From Anagrus nilaparvatae (lineage: Eukaryota > Arthropoda > Insecta > Hymenoptera > Mymaridae), in NCBI GenBank assembly GCA_022575985.1, contig JAKSXM010000007.1:72291001-72355000 (forward strand): a stretch of 64,000 nucleotides of DNA, read 5' to 3'. Below the pieces are notes generated by a model. That model searched no databases and was not told where the DNA came from. It saw nothing but the letters and a program-made list of their open reading frames with translations. A program made the position numbers and the translations under genes. Below, in pieces: positions 1 to 13,500 of the stretch (positions are counted from its first letter, which is position 1; every line of letters starts with the position of its first letter).

Positions 1-634
1 TAACTTTTACATTATTAGCTTTTGCATTTAAATAAAGAAGAAGCTCTAAAGCCAATCTCCGCGAATTGATCGACCCAAATGTCGTTAAAATGATAAAACA
101 TAACACGAGCTAAGGCAGTTTCTGTTTATTCTTTATTCGAGAACTCGAGAAGAAAAGAGCTTGGAAAAGTAGTAAAAAGCCGTAATTAGGGATGTTTTCA
201 GGATATTCCGGATTTTCAGATTATTAGCAATATCGAAAGAGCAATGGGTTTTGCTTTTGTCAATAATGACAATAATGCACGCACGGAGCCTATTCAAAGG
301 ATAGAACAATGAGCCGAGCGTATGCTTCTATTTGCTTCTATTTATCCGCAAACATCGATTCTTTCTTTCTTCTTCATTTATTAAAAGTTTAAAAGGTATG
401 AAAGTAGTGATCGTAGGTAGTATGGATTTGTTTCGAGTTGTTGGAAAAAACAATGACGTCTGGGGATATTAATTTTCGTTTAGCTCAGTTCCTCTAGCGA
501 AAAAATCAGTTTACTCCAGGAAATTTAGAAATAACATTTATGTTTCGGAAAAGATTTGATTAAAATAACCGGAAGAGTCCATTTTGTCGCCGTTTGCTTT
601 TTCATTAAAATTATTGATTACATTGTACACGTTT

Positions 635-674
635 GTTAATAAAAAGTTAATAAAAAGTTAATAAAAAGTTAACA
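635..674. repeat. 12-bp tandem repeat
   Basis: Roughly three and a half copies of the 12-mer GTTAATAAAAAG stand in a row and end in GTTAACAAG. This is a simple minisatellite with no associated gene. Confidence 0.8.
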
Positions 675-1545
675 AGAATCAAGAAGCTGGCCTATTCGCC
701 GTTTTCGAAATAAGAATAAAAAAAAAAAAAAGAAAAAAAAGAAATTAAACTCTGGAAATAAAATGAAATTGCATACGTACGATTGTAATCATTATAATAA
801 TAACAATAACGATAATAATAATAATAAAAGTAAGAGTGGAAGGGAAAATAGGAACAATGAGCAATATAAAGTTTCTTATTTATGATATACATAATAAAGT
901 CTGATAATAATAATAAAAACGAATGCAACGTCTGCACATGGGTTAATTTACATAATAAGCGAATTAATAATAATAATGAAAGAACGAAAGGAGCTTTCGA
1001 GCCTAAATCGACATAGAAATTTCTGGCCTAATTCTAATTCTAAAAACTCAAGTTAATTAAGCTAAACGCGAAATCCTGCGAGCGAGCGGAGATTATGGAT
1101 GTGATGAAACGAAATAACGAAATAGCGAAAATGATAATGCGTGCATGTTAATTAGAGAAATGCGTTTCTTATTTCGATGAAAGTAGTAATCCTCTCTACT
1201 GCTGGCTGCTACTAATTTGCCAGAGTAACGAGCTTAATTTTGATACATTATACGCGCAGCTAACGATGAGATATATATAGTTGGGCCGGAGCTTTTGTAG
1301 CGACAACGCGATCCAAGGAAAATGAAAAAAAATTACCTGCGAAAGGTCTCTTTACACCAACCGATAAAGTATAAAAACTTTTTGTTTTATGGGTGCGCCG
1401 GCTACGTGTACTATAGCGTTCCCGTTTACTTTATTATTAATATTATTTCTTCTAAAAATATAATTTACCGCTCCTCTTTATTCGTATACACGAAATAAAT
1501 TATAATGTAAAATTGATTTATGAAGAACAGCGCGAGTCGAGTTTT

Positions 1546-1576
<31 letters not shown>

Positions 1577-3428
1577 ATATTTCCATTCGTACCTATAATA
1601 TAAGAAAATATTTAAAAAGGGCGCGGTCAACTAATTTTTTTCGCCTAACCTGACAAAAGCCAAAAACTCGAGCTGTACGTTTTCTCGTGTAGAGGAAAGA
1701 GGAAGGAATTTTCATTTTCCAAGGGCTACTTATTACCGAGTAATTAACAATCTATTTTCAATATCCTTGCTCTTCTCTGATCTATGCTTTAAAACTCTAA
1801 ACAGCGATCTCATTTCCTTCGTTTCTCGCGTTCATAATTTTCATTTTTTGAACTTCCATTTTGTCGGTTTTGAGTTCGAAGGGCTGGAATCGGTTCTTGT
1901 TAGAAAAAAAATTGTTAGAAAGATTTTGAGGGTGTCTTTGCCGTGACGCCTCGGGTATCGGACGGGCCGTTCGTTTGGAATAATTGAATTTCGAGTTTTT
2001 CAATAAAAAAAAAATGGCGAAAAAGAGATGTAAATTTGCATTTCGACAAGTCTTCGATGATAATGTATGCAATTAATATCGGTATAATGCATGTCATCGC
2101 GCTGTAGGTAGTTAGCATGACAAAGTAAAATCTCGGAAAAATAAACGTACACGTGATTAATAATAGCAAGTTAGGTGAGAACTGCATTAAGGCTGCATGC
2201 GACTTGTTTACTTTTTTATCTTGATAAAACGCGAAATCGATATTACGCCTGATATTACGCGATATTGCATTGTCTCATTTTAATGCTTTTTTTACAACCC
2301 CCCAACTCTCGATCCTGAACTGAATGCCTCTTACGTCTTGAGCTTAACAAGTCTAACTGATTTTTCAAAAAAAGCCAATAAGTGGTTGCGCTTTTCGAGT
2401 TTTCATTTTAATTAAAAAAAAGCCCTCATTATAAACTTTTCGCACAATTAATCATTTCGATTCATTTTCTCCAGCAATCGATGACTAAAACTTATAAACT
2501 TAACGCCTCATCGAGATTTCTTACAGTGCGTATGCGTTAATTAATCTTTGGTTCGAGGGCGCTTTGTTAAAAATATCGCGAGGTAAGTTTATTGTGAAAA
2601 TATCTCATTACGATAATTGACGTAGGCTTTTAATTGAAAGTTAAAATAGTTATAAAATTGAAAAAACGTTGTATTTTTAACAGCAGTAGTCTACGTAATA
2701 GCAAGTAATAGTCTGCTTTATTTTTTTTCAATCAACGTAACGCAACGGTGTTATTTTTAATCACTATCGTTAAAAAGTGCCTGGATTTCGCGATTGTCAT
2801 TTTAATAATAAAAAAAAGCTCAAAGCTCAGCTCGCGTCAATGGATTTTGTTTTTCTTCCGACGCGTTTTAAAAGTATCCGTCAAAATCCGCATGAAAATA
2901 GGCGAAATATTAGAAACATAAACGCGTTTTATCGCGATTCGCAGCTTTTCAAAGCAAACGTTTCATTTTGTTTATGCGTCATTAAAGATACGGAAGCTCC
3001 CGTAAAGCTTAACGATAACGATTATAGATGCAGTAAGCCCTGGCCCCGGGGCGTCCCTTCTTTACGATGTTATTGTTACTGTTATGGCCTGAGATAAGAA
3101 GGCATATTAATTCATCGGTTCCCGATTGCACAATCCTACGCAAATTACAAATTATTTTTATCAAAAAGATAAGGTACGATAGAGTTGAGTGTCACTGGCG
3201 TTATTGTATAATAAGTTGCAACGACACAGCAGAGGAGGCCTTGCGAACGCTTGTATCTCTTCTTCTTTCCACGTGGCCGTGGCTTTTAATGTTGTTATTG
3301 TTGTTATTATTATTATTACCTGCATGATTTTCTTTATTATACCAAAAATTATTTACGATGACTTATTACATATCGTTAGCGTCGACCTTGTCGAGCGAGC
3401 CTGTGTAATTTACTTCTGCTGCAACAGT

Positions 3429-3463
3429 CTTACACTGTCTTACTTGTCTTACTTGTCTTACTA
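3429..3463. repeat. Short tandem repeat, TGTCTTACT units
   Basis: Four imperfect copies of a 9-10 base unit (TGTCTTACT) are seen in tandem. Simple repeat, no function inferred. Confidence 0.7.
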
Positions 3464-4548
3464 CAAGGGAGAAAATGGATCGAGCAATTTTCGATTCGGT
3501 TTACTATTTTTTAAAATTACACGTAAACGCTTATCTAATTGTTTTAACGAGCACGCTATACCAAGACGTTCATTCACTCGTTCATTCATAACAAGTCATT
3601 CGCACTTTCATTCATGTCTGTTTTTAAAAATTTTGAAAAGGAGAAAAGAATTAACGTGGTCAAGTTTACGAAAGTTTGATTTGTCAAAACGTCAAGACCG
3701 TAATTAGCGAGAGAATTCCGATGGAATGTGCAGAGAGGACAAGATACGGAAATTTAACGACAGGTGCATGCATTGTTCGTGCGCCTTTTGTTTCGACTTT
3801 TTTTTTTCATAAAATCATTGTTTCGGATGACAATACGCTGATGCAGAAATAATGACTCCGCAAGGGTTGATCATCGATATACGTGAAAAGAAAAAGAATA
3901 CTTTGTCTAATATTTTTCCGGTCGGGGATGGAAAATAAAAAAATTCCAGTCAAAGATACGTTATCTTTGTTCAAATACGTAAAATACTTTGAAATATTAA
4001 TTAGCATATAAAATTTTGATAAAGAAATGATATTAAAAATCACGTCGATTAGAAGTTGATTAGAAGGTATGACGTTTGTTTATCCAGGAAATTATAAAGA
4101 AAAAATAATTTCTATACTTATAATTTAGAAACACACACGAATCAATACTTCTGAGAAAGAGAAATTGCAGTTCCGTTGTAAGGAATCGATGATAAATATT
4201 TTATTAAGAGAAGCAGTGCAGCGCAGCGCAGCGTGTGTGTATAAAAAATCGAAAAATTATGGAAAGCCGATATTTACGGAAATTAAATCCTTGAATGAAA
4301 CTATTTGCTGATTGAGCTCGAGTGCATTCATTAAACCACTTTGGATATTAAAAAAAGTCGAACAAACGTTTTGTCCATGTTTAATGAAACTCGGGCTCGG
4401 ACTCGGACTCGGATGTTGCTGTTGGTAAGTATAAGCAACCAACGGGGAAGCCGTAGCAAGTGGAATAGGAATATATTCAAATAAGCCGGTATAAATATAA
4501 TTTGTTGACGGAGAGGGTGAAGGCAGGCAGTCCTGTGCTCGGTTCTAT

Positions 4549-4550
4549 GC

Positions 4551-4580
<30 letters not shown>
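4549..4580. repeat. (AAT)n microsatellite
   Basis: About ten uninterrupted AAT units. It is the longest of many short AAT tracts scattered over positions 780-7570. Confidence 0.9.
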
Positions 4581-4583
<3 letters not shown>

Positions 4584-5280
4584 GTAATGTATAAAATTTA
4601 TACGTTGTTAAAATATCTGCGCGCTACAGCCCGACAGCCGCGAATATATTTTAATATTTCGGAATACATTAAAGTTTATCGTTCTTTCGCCCTCGCCTAT
4701 ACGTTTTATTTATATTTGTATAAAAAATTATATAGCGAAAGCGAGAGAAATTAAGAAAGTTGGGAAAAAGTAAGATTCAAAGTTACTTGGCTGTTGACCA
4801 AATTTTATTTCTCATTGATTTAATGCAAGAAGGATATTAAATTCGTTATAAGGAAGCGCTTGCGCTGGCTGGAAGTTGGGCATTGTCTGGTAAATTTAAT
4901 TAATAAACGACACGCCCTTGAAAGCCGCGTAATTAATTATTAAGGAAATGAAAAGTAAACATTGGAAAAAGAAAAGAAAAAGAAAAGGAAAAAGAAAGAA
5001 AAGGTCTCAGGATTCGTATTATTAGAATGTATTTTTAGAATGCACGAGTTTTATAATTTTAATTCTTGATTCTTCGTTTTCTCTTTTTCTCTTCTCGCTC
5101 GTAAAACTCGTAAAATAATATAATAATAATAATAACGATATTAATAAAAAGAAAAAGAAAAAAGAAAGAAAAAAAGGCGAAATAAAACATAATATTATAT
5201 TCTCGCTCGCTCTTGCCCGTTTCTTAATCTCTTTTACATTTTTATATATATATATCATTTCTTTGCGTTCTGCCTCGCTG

Positions 5281-5318
5281 TATTTTATTTTATTTTATTT
5301 TATTTTATTTTATTTTTA
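5281..5318. repeat. (TTTTA)n microsatellite
   Basis: About seven tandem TTTTA units in the putative bab intron. Simple repeat. Confidence 0.9.
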
Positions 5319-5950
5319 TATCGCTCGCCTCGCGTATATATACTTTCTTCGTCGTTCGCGAACGGTGCGGTGTTTATAATATATATAAATTATTTAAATT
5401 ACTTTTTATGTTTGAAAGAGACGGAGATACACGGATAGAAAGAGGCGAATATAATTGTATATCTAAATTATAATATACAAATAATAACAGCCATAACGGC
5501 AGTCTGACGCCAGTACAGTCGATCCAAAAAGTTCTCGTCCTTAGATTTCTAAAAAGTTTCGATTACAATTATTAAATTTACAATTTCTCGAGATTTAAAA
5601 AACAGGTTCGAGCTTGCGCATTTATTTTTCATTTATTTCATTTATTTACATTAGACTCGCATGCTTGTAAGCCTCGACACAACACGTGTTTACAGAGATG
5701 CGCGCGCATCCAGAGGAATCTCTTTTTTCGGATATTTCTTGTGCATTTTTGATATCGCATTATATCGCACATTCGAGTATTCAAGTTCACGGAAACAATG
5801 AGAGAGTTGAGAGAGTATACGCGTCGTGGGCGGTCGGGGAGGTTAGAATAAATAAAGCGATAAAATATAATATTACGACCGTTGCATTGCGAGAGCGAAT
5901 GTACGACGCACACAAGCGCAGATGTATAAATTAATATATAAACACATTAA

Positions 5951-5971
5951 TTATATATATATATATATATA
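5951..5971. repeat. (AT)n microsatellite
   Basis: An alternating AT run of about 20 bases. Simple repeat. Confidence 0.85.
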
Positions 5972-8465
5972 ATACATATACGTACGTGTGTGCGAATGCG
6001 AATGTCTCCGGTTAGTTATATTTTATATACAAATAATATTAATAATATACGATATACATATGTTTATGCAAAAGTATGTATTCTCTTTCAGGGTGCATTG
6101 GCCTCACGAATACGAAATACGAAAGGCCTTCAGACGAGCGGATGCTTCGCGCGCACTCGCATAGGCCCACCGTTCGCTTTCGATTTTTCAGATTTTCCAT
6201 TTTTCGACTTTTCCTTCAAAATCGAAATCGGGCCGTTCTGTGCCCAGCGCCTGGCGATCGACCCCGGAATACATTTACTTCGTGCATAATAATAGAGAGA
6301 ATAAGAGAATAATAATTAAAAATTATTTTATGAAAATGAATTATCAACTTTTTTTTCTCCTCTTTCTACGATTCTTTTTGTTACATAAAACTATATTTTA
6401 TCCGCTCTTGATGCAAATCAGAAGAATTTTAAATTCTCCTGCAAGTGAAGAAAAAAAATTAACAAAACTTGACGCAACATATAACGTTTCCAGGAAATGA
6501 TATTTAAATTACCCGATTTTCGGACGAAAAGGGGTTAATTAAGAAAAAATAAACGCGATAGCCAAGGGGGATCGAAATAAGAAGAAAAAGAAATTTTTAA
6601 TTTAAAAGAGCGTTTCAGTTGGGGGAGTGCAATAATAATATTATAAAAGAAGGGAGAAAGGGTGACCTATTAATTCTCTTTAAGGCCCATTTTTCCAAGC
6701 ATTTTTCCAATGCCGACTGCTCCGATAAATGTAAAATCATTGAAATAAAGTCCAAAGAGTAATAATAATAATAATAAAAATAATAATATCGTCAGTCATT
6801 TTATATTAATAATCATTATATATTCAACCTTGAGTACGAATATAATAATTATTAATTTATGACGAAGAATTCAAGTTATAAAAAACGAATGTTTTAATAT
6901 CGTAAATAAGATTAGGTAAAAAATGAAAAAAAAAAAAAAAAAATAATAAAATAAAATAAAAAAAAAAAATAATTAATTGTATTGAAAAAGTTAATAAATA
7001 TTCATGCATCGAAGTTGTTATAAATGTGCTACGCTGTGCGTCTGATCCTACTGCGCTCTTACCACTGGGACATTGTCTACTTTTGATCGGGGCGTTTTAA
7101 TAAATCTTTCTGATTTATCTGCGAAATTTTGGCACTTTGATGAATCGCGTCAGTTACGTTCGCTCTTAATTTTTAAAACGTTGAGCAATTAAACAAAATG
7201 AAAATTTCAATGAATTATGATGGAAATAAATAGAAATCGGCAAAAATCTCTTAAATAGAAATTGAAATAATACCCCGATAAATATAATACTCAAGCTCAA
7301 GAGACAAGAGACAAGTGAGAGAGAGAATGGCATTTAGGCGCCGGAACAAGTGATAGTTGAATGAAAGAGCGTGCGCGCGTGCCACTATAATACCTACAAT
7401 ACCGCAAAAGTAGGGTCTATCTCAGGTCTACTTATTCTCCTAAGGAAAACAGCTGTTTTGCAATTTACCTGTTCGAATTTTTTAATTAATCGCTCCTCCC
7501 GATTTGGCGATTAAAAAAAAACTAATAATAAAAATGATAATAATAACAATAATAATAATAATAATAAAATAACAAAACTAAATTAATTCCATAAATTTCA
7601 AGAGAGCGTACAACTGCGGCACCCTCACATTTCAAATTTTTATGTATTACAAGTACACTAAAATTTTTCCGTGCTTTTTTTTTATATTAACGCACACATA
7701 TCTCATGATTTACGTATTTTACGAAGCTCTTACAATACAAGCTGAATACAAGCCAGACGACCATTATTATTTTATATATTACATTATCCCGCGCTATCGT
7801 GCAGCTTCGAGAACCGTAATATATATAAATAGCGTCATTGTGTGCGTTGTTATTGTGTTATTATATACGCACACAGACAAGGCATCGCGAGTCTTAATGA
7901 AATATCTGGCCGTATCCTCGACTCCCCTTTTCGCTGTACGGTGTGACGTTTTCCCGCTAGCAGATATAAATATATATTAAATACACACATGCGGACTTGA
8001 TTATTATTTTAATCCCTTAACTAATTCATTGCTCTATAGTGTCTCTATAAACGTACATATGTATATAAATATATAAATACATAAATGTTTTTTTATCATC
8101 TTTTTTCGATCCTGGATGCTGGATGCTGGATGAAAAGGGGAAGTTATCATATCATTCTCGATTTTTTTTTTTCCATTTTTTTTTTTTAGCTTCTTCTAGG
8201 TCGCAAAGTCATATTATATCCTTTCTGCATTTAAATTTTAACGTGGAAAAGCCGTTTATAGAGCGACGTAATTACTTTTGTAATTCAAGTGCAGCGATTT
8301 TTAATGAGCCTCTTAATCTCTATAATACGTCATATTATTAATTTTACGTGAGCCTTTTTTTCTCCAAGTCAAGTGTCGACGATCAATTCAGATCAATTAT
8401 TGCTAGATATACTCCTTAAGACAAGCCTTAAGAATACTAAAAATAAGAAAAAAAGCTCAACTCAC

Positions 8466-9007
8466 CCTCTCCTCCTCTCGTATCATTTCTGCGATACCTG
8501 GTTTTATCTCCAGATCATCGGGCAGCATTCCTTGCATATGCGCTAGATGTTGCTGTTGCAATTGATGATGATGATGGTGTGAATGTTGCTGTTGCTGTTG
8601 ATGATGGTGATGATGCTGCTGATGATGTATAGATAATTGCTGCGCGAGGTGATCGACATGCGATCCGGCGACCACGTGGGTCGCCGACTGTTGGCCGTGG
8701 TGTTGCGCGAGCAGCGCTGCCGCTGCATGTGCCGCCGCTGCTGCCGCATGCTGCTGATGTGAATTTGATGATTGTGATGATGAACCACCTGGCTGCGGTA
8801 ATGGAGTACCAGGAAGTTCCTGCAGATTTATTTGCGGCGTTATCGATAAAGCTGCTTGAGGTGGCGAACCTAAGGACCTGGGCGTCGAAGAATTGGTGAG
8901 TCTTTCTGGCATGTCATCCTTTTCATCCTCATCGCATTCTTCATTGTTCTCGTGCTGCAGTTGTTGTTTTTGTTGCTGCTGTTGTGATTGTTGTTGTTGT
9001 TGCTGTT

Positions 9008-9050
<43 letters not shown>

Positions 9051-9620
9051 TTGTGATTGCTGTTGTAGTGGTTGTTGCAACTGCAGCTGCTGCTGTTCCA
9101 TTAAAATTTGGGGACTTTCACTGGCTGAGCGTTCCCTAGAATTAGTTCTACGCTTTTTTCTTTGAGGTGGCGTAGATCTTCCTTCTGTTGTAGTATTTGC
9201 AAGAGTTGCTTTTATTGTAGCACAAGCCGTTAATTCGTGTTCGCTTCCAACGTCTGCAAGCCCTCGAATTTTCAAGGTTTCAGCAACCCTCAAAAGTGGG
9301 CCAATTTGCTCCTGAGATACGTTTATTTCACCCTTGTACATAAATTCAACAGCTGCTTTTAGCTCTGGCCATTTGACATCTTTCATTATGACTATTGGAT
9401 GTTGACAAGGATTGTCAAAAAATAAAGTTTGGAAATACGGACTGCAGGCCGATAAAACCATTTTGTGAGCTTTTACGCTATTTCCGTCACACGCCAAGGT
9501 CACGTCAACAAAACTTTCGCTTTGAAGCAGCTGATCAAAAACGTTCGTCAGATTGCTCTGATAATTATTCCAACGCAGACAAAACTGCTGAGGCGAACCT
9601 GTCCCACTTTGCTGAGTCAT
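8466..9620 (-). CDS. bab: Bric-a-brac-type BTB transcription factor, first coding exon (partial)
   Basis: This is the N-terminal 385 residues of a BTB/POZ transcription factor of the bric-a-brac class, a nuclear regulator that in flies patterns appendages, ovary and abdomen. The BTB domain covers about residues 12-124 with the class hallmarks FCLRWNNYQSN, SFVDVTLACDG, KAHKMVLSACSPYF and KGEINVSQEQIGPLL. A basic stretch (PPQRKKRRTN, about 151-160) is a likely nuclear signal. Then come a long polyglutamine run (about 190-215), an acidic patch, an alanine run and a His/Gln-rich run. The last residues, EIKPGIAEMIREEER, match the conserved segment that precedes the pipsqueak-type helix-turn-helix in bab proteins; that domain must lie on exons beyond the left edge. 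Start: I take the ATG at 9620; the frame runs six codons further up only to a GTG. An acceptor-like T-run ending in GATCAG at 9660-9641 indicates an upstream 5'UTR exon. The donor GTGAGT follows codon 385 in phase 0. The exact paralogue (bab1 or bab2) cannot be set. Confidence 0.88.
8945..9110 (-). repeat. CAG/CAA polyglutamine-coding repeat in bab
   Basis: A run of CAA and CAG codons encodes about 22 uninterrupted glutamines plus shorter flanking Q blocks. CAA and CAG are mixed, which limits slippage. The opposite strand reads as a cysteine-only frame, which is an artefact of this repeat. Confidence 0.9.
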
Positions 9621-9839
9621 TGCTAAAACGAGATTCACTACTGATCAAAAAAAAAAAAAAAAAAAAAACACTCCAAGTTCTTGAAATTAATTATTTTTGC
9701 TAAATAATCTGATTATTGATTTGAATCATTTTGAAAATAAGCTTTATTTCCTATAGATTCGTTTTATTGAGAAAACTAAGTCAGGGAGTGTCAGTATAAG
9801 TTTAAAAAAGAACGTGGGCAATTGCATTTTTACTTAAGC

Positions 9840-10420
9840 GAAGTCGCGTGTCGCGGGCGCGGCCAATTGTCGCCGCCGCTACCGCAGACACAAACTTCTT
9901 ATTTATTATTTTAAGTTACTATTCAAAAGTCTCAACGAATTATTCACAATTTCGTTATCGACAAGAATGTATCATATCACAGGGCACTGTTTTTTAAAAA
10001 AAACTTGTTGTTTTTGTTTACACTGGCTCTTTTCAATTTACACTGATTAATTGTTCGTAACGAAAGATTTAAAAAATTAGCGAGCATGAAAAGTTAAAAA
10101 ATTAATTCCAAGACATTTAATAATTTAACGAAAACTTAAAACACAAATTGCATACGCATGTTGGAACGGAATGACATCAAGTGCACGCGACAAGTACCGC
10201 GTGACGAGCGCGTCGCGACTAAAGCGCCTCGATGCTATGGTAAGCTTGTGTGCCGGCTGAGGATCTTTCTTTCGCCCCTTCTCTCACCCACACAGTCGAA
10301 TACCAGGCAATTCTCGGCTTCGTACGTGCATAAGACGCACACAGTAAAGCTCCCACTCCTTCAAGTTTTCGCGTTTTCGCGAGCCGGCCGGTATAGGAGC
10401 TTTGCCCCTCTATCGCGAGC
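9840..10420 (-). promoter_or_regulatory. Candidate 5'UTR/promoter region of bab
   Basis: Two GC-rich blocks (about 9841-9892 and 10180-10420) stand out of AT-rich DNA 0.2-0.8 kb upstream of the bab coding exon. The bab exon begins at a splice acceptor, so an upstream non-coding exon is expected nearby, and a donor-like GTGAGA (minus strand, near 10287) lies in the second block. This is inference from composition and position only; no TATA box or initiator was fixed. Confidence 0.3.
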
Positions 10421-10529
10421 AAATTTAAATGTCCATGTATTAAATGTGTTTAGTATAAAAAATATACATATAATATGCATAATATAAACACAGCGAATAT
10501 ATCGTTAATATGTATTTTAGTTGCATGTG

Positions 10530-10580
10530 TGGTCGAGCTGGCCCCGCCTTCCCTTGGGACCGCCCCTCAGGAGAAGAATC
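10530..10580. promoter_or_regulatory. GC-box-like patch
   Basis: CCCCGCCTTCCC and ACCGCCCCTC lie within 40 bases in otherwise AT-rich DNA, which resembles a pair of Sp/KLF-type GC boxes. Possible bab regulatory DNA; weak evidence. Confidence 0.25.
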
Positions 10581-13500
10581 GCGGAATTGGCGAACATAAA
10601 GATCGCGAGAGTCTTAATACTGGTAGCTACACGTATTTATCATGCTATATCGAAATATAAAAAAATGTTTAAAAAAAAAACATATTCTCTCCCTTCGTTC
10701 GAAAGCAGCGATCTAGCTTTTGTGTAAAATTTCAAAAATTTCAATTTAGCAATGAATCTCTCCAATTTCCTCAGGTGATGCAGTGAAAGAAAAAGCTAAA
10801 TTGCAAGCAAAAAAACAAGAAAAAAAACCTATAAAAATGGGCATACACCAAGTGATCATTTCGCTAAAAAGCTTGTTCATATAATTTCGAAAGCGTATCT
10901 CAGCTCAAAAAAATGCTTTTATTTAGCTAACTTCAATGATTAGATATTAAAAAAGGCCAGCAAACGAGAAGCGTTCCAAAAAGCGCTAAAAAAAATGCTA
11001 ATTTTTAGCTATTGAACTTTAATAATACGGAAAATATCTTCACATGCTGAATTACGTTGAATTTTTTATGCATTCCTGCATTAGGTCAGCATAGTTTACA
11101 TTTAAACTCATTGAACCTGCAAATGGTAAGCGAGTTGCATAATGATTTTCGATCAGAGATAAAAGCTTGAGGAAAATACTTAAATACGTGGCTAAAAAAA
11201 TAAAATAGTTTCCAAAATCTACAATTTGCAGAAAAAGGAGTTGAGAAAAAAGTAGTGCTTTATAGCTTTATTTTCGTTTCGAATCATAAAATATTTTATA
11301 TATCTATAATGATTTTAATTTTTGAAGATAATTATTAGAACAGATTACTGATAAATATTTTATATATAACGATTTCTCGAATGGGATACTTATGAATTAT
11401 GAATGTGCTTCAGAAAATAAAAACGATTTTTTTGATATGGATGGTTAGATCATGAAACTTGCTAATGCAAATGCATATTTTTTCAAAATTTTAATAAACG
11501 TTAGAAAGAAAAAAAATGACCGATTGATCGAACATTGGATAAAGCTATCCATAAACTTAAGCTACTAAATGATGTTTCTCGTTTTCCAGTAAAATCCGAA
11601 ATAGATCTAGCTTTTTTCAAACTTAAAAACTCCCTAGGGTCCAGGATGGGGTGGTAGACATCGATGCAGTTTTGAACACCTGATAGAAATATAAGTAAAG
11701 CCCGATATATTATTTTTTTAAAATTATTCTTAAAACGCTTACTTTCTTTGCTATTTAAACAATTTATAATAATAAAAGCCCGAATGAAAATAGGCTAGTT
11801 GATATGATATCATTTTTTAAGAAAAATCCTAAGGATACGAGATACGTAAAAGCAATATTTTGCTTAAGCTTTTTAACTCTAGCAAGCTTTTCGCATCTAA
11901 TGATTAGCTAATCATCAAACATTAAGCTTATAACAAGAAAATATGCTTTTCTTCCATTTTTATGCGTTTAGTTAAAATTTCTAAGAACGCATCCTGAATA
12001 TATTTAAAAATCTGGTTATTTGAATGTCCAAAACTTGAAGATAAATCCAATAAATGAAATATATCTCAATTCTTAAAAGTATCTATTTGTTAAATGTTGT
12101 CAAAAGCAAAATCCAAAGCAAATGCTAAAAAGTATTAGCTAAAGCCTTTAGCTTAGAAAAATTTGAAGCTTATTGCCGCTCTATGCCAATCGCTAATACA
12201 GTAATGCTGGTTCAGAAGAAATCTTGCTACTCCGATCAAGTATCTTTTTTTCTTTTTTAACAATTAAAATTTTAATTTTTTTATTCAATGAAGGGCAATT
12301 GCTCGCATTAAGATTATTTAATTTTACAATTGTAAAAACAGCGACTACCAGCTATGTATTGTTAAAGGTATAAATACATGTATAAAAACATTTTCCTATA
12401 CTCGAACTTTTACAAGCGATTTAAAGCTTGTTTTAAATTTTAAAAATTAAATGCCATTATATGCTCATGGTATAAAATTTTTCTGATAATCATTTTTTTT
12501 AAAATGCGTTATGTAGTTAGTTTTAAGAATGGTGTTCGAAAACACATAAATTTCACGTCCGAAAACCTGGTATTATAGGTTTTCTATATTAAAGCAGATT
12601 AAAGCTCTGTTTAAAATTTTTAAATATTTATCGGATTTGGGAAATAAACGTTTATTCATCTAGAACTATGTTCGTTACTGATATTTAAAAATTTATTACG
12701 CTAAAAAAGACTATTTTGTTTACTTTTATTCGTTAGTAAAGTCACTCAATTTCCTTAAAGTGTCCACCGTCCCATCCTTGATCCTAATTCGATTTGAAAG
12801 CTTTTATGGCACAAGTCTTAGAAATTTGATTTTTTTAAAGCATATGAATTAGCTTCAGCCTTTTCATTATTTGCTTGCAACCTAAGAGTGCAAAATTATT
12901 TAAAAAAAAGCTTCTAATTTTAAACACCTTGAATGAAATATTTGAAACCCCGCACCCCCGCTTGTTATTATGCTTTTCTACCTTTTAAAAAAGCGAAACA
13001 GCATAAATTACTTTTAAAATTTCTTTGAAAAAAAGCCTAGGTATTAGCATCTCAATTTTTGGGAGATTAAATATTAATTTGTCCTAGAAATATCGATTGG
13101 ACCTGAATGGATTAAGGTTCAAGTTCGAATTTTCTAAAATAGAAAAAAAAATCAGTTTAATCAAATTGAATTTAACTGTCCTGAGAAAAATAGCGTGTTG
13201 AGTAAGGAAAAAATAGATAAAATAGCTGATGGAAAAAAAATATTTCTTTATCAGAAATTAAAAAAACTGCAAATTTAAAATTCAAGGTTAAATCAGGTGG
13301 ATAAGAACAGCTTTTTTGATTTAAGATTTTTGGAATCTTTAACTCCTACAGCCGTCGATCAAATTCTATGTTCTTTAGAAATAAAAAAATAAAATTGAAA
13401 GCTTATTGAATTCAGCTAGAGATATTAGCGCTTGAAATTAATCTAGAGTTTCTGATTTTAAGAACATTTGAATATTTAATATTCAGGAGTTAAGACATTT

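Larger units (their letters stand above)
1..8465. other. Non-coding stretch, probably intron of bab
   Basis: I see no exon here on either strand. The BTB exon of bab ends on the minus strand in a good splice donor (GTGAGT at 8465-8460), and the C-terminal bab exons with the pipsqueak-type DNA-binding domain are not found to the left, so this stretch is best read as the following bab intron running off the window (inference). It is AT-rich with many (AAT)n and A-runs. A GC-richer patch lies at 6085-6290 with no recognisable product. Short open frames here are low-complexity and lack family motifs. Confidence 0.6.

Noticed and set aside
3189..3707. 172-codon open frame on the plus strand
   Set aside because: Low-complexity hydrophobic start, no family motif, no splice or poly(A) context; likely chance in the bab intron.
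6085..6290. GC-rich patch suspected as an RNA gene
   Set aside because: Only weak local repeats of CGATTTTTC type; no recognisable tRNA, snRNA or snoRNA boxes.
8893..9165. Plus-strand frame made mainly of cysteine
   Set aside because: Antisense of the CAG/CAA polyglutamine run in bab; no independent coding signal.
9621..9638. Six-codon N-terminal extension of bab beginning at GTG
   Set aside because: GTG is not a normal eukaryotic start; the ATG at 9620 follows a splice acceptor and opens the conserved protein.
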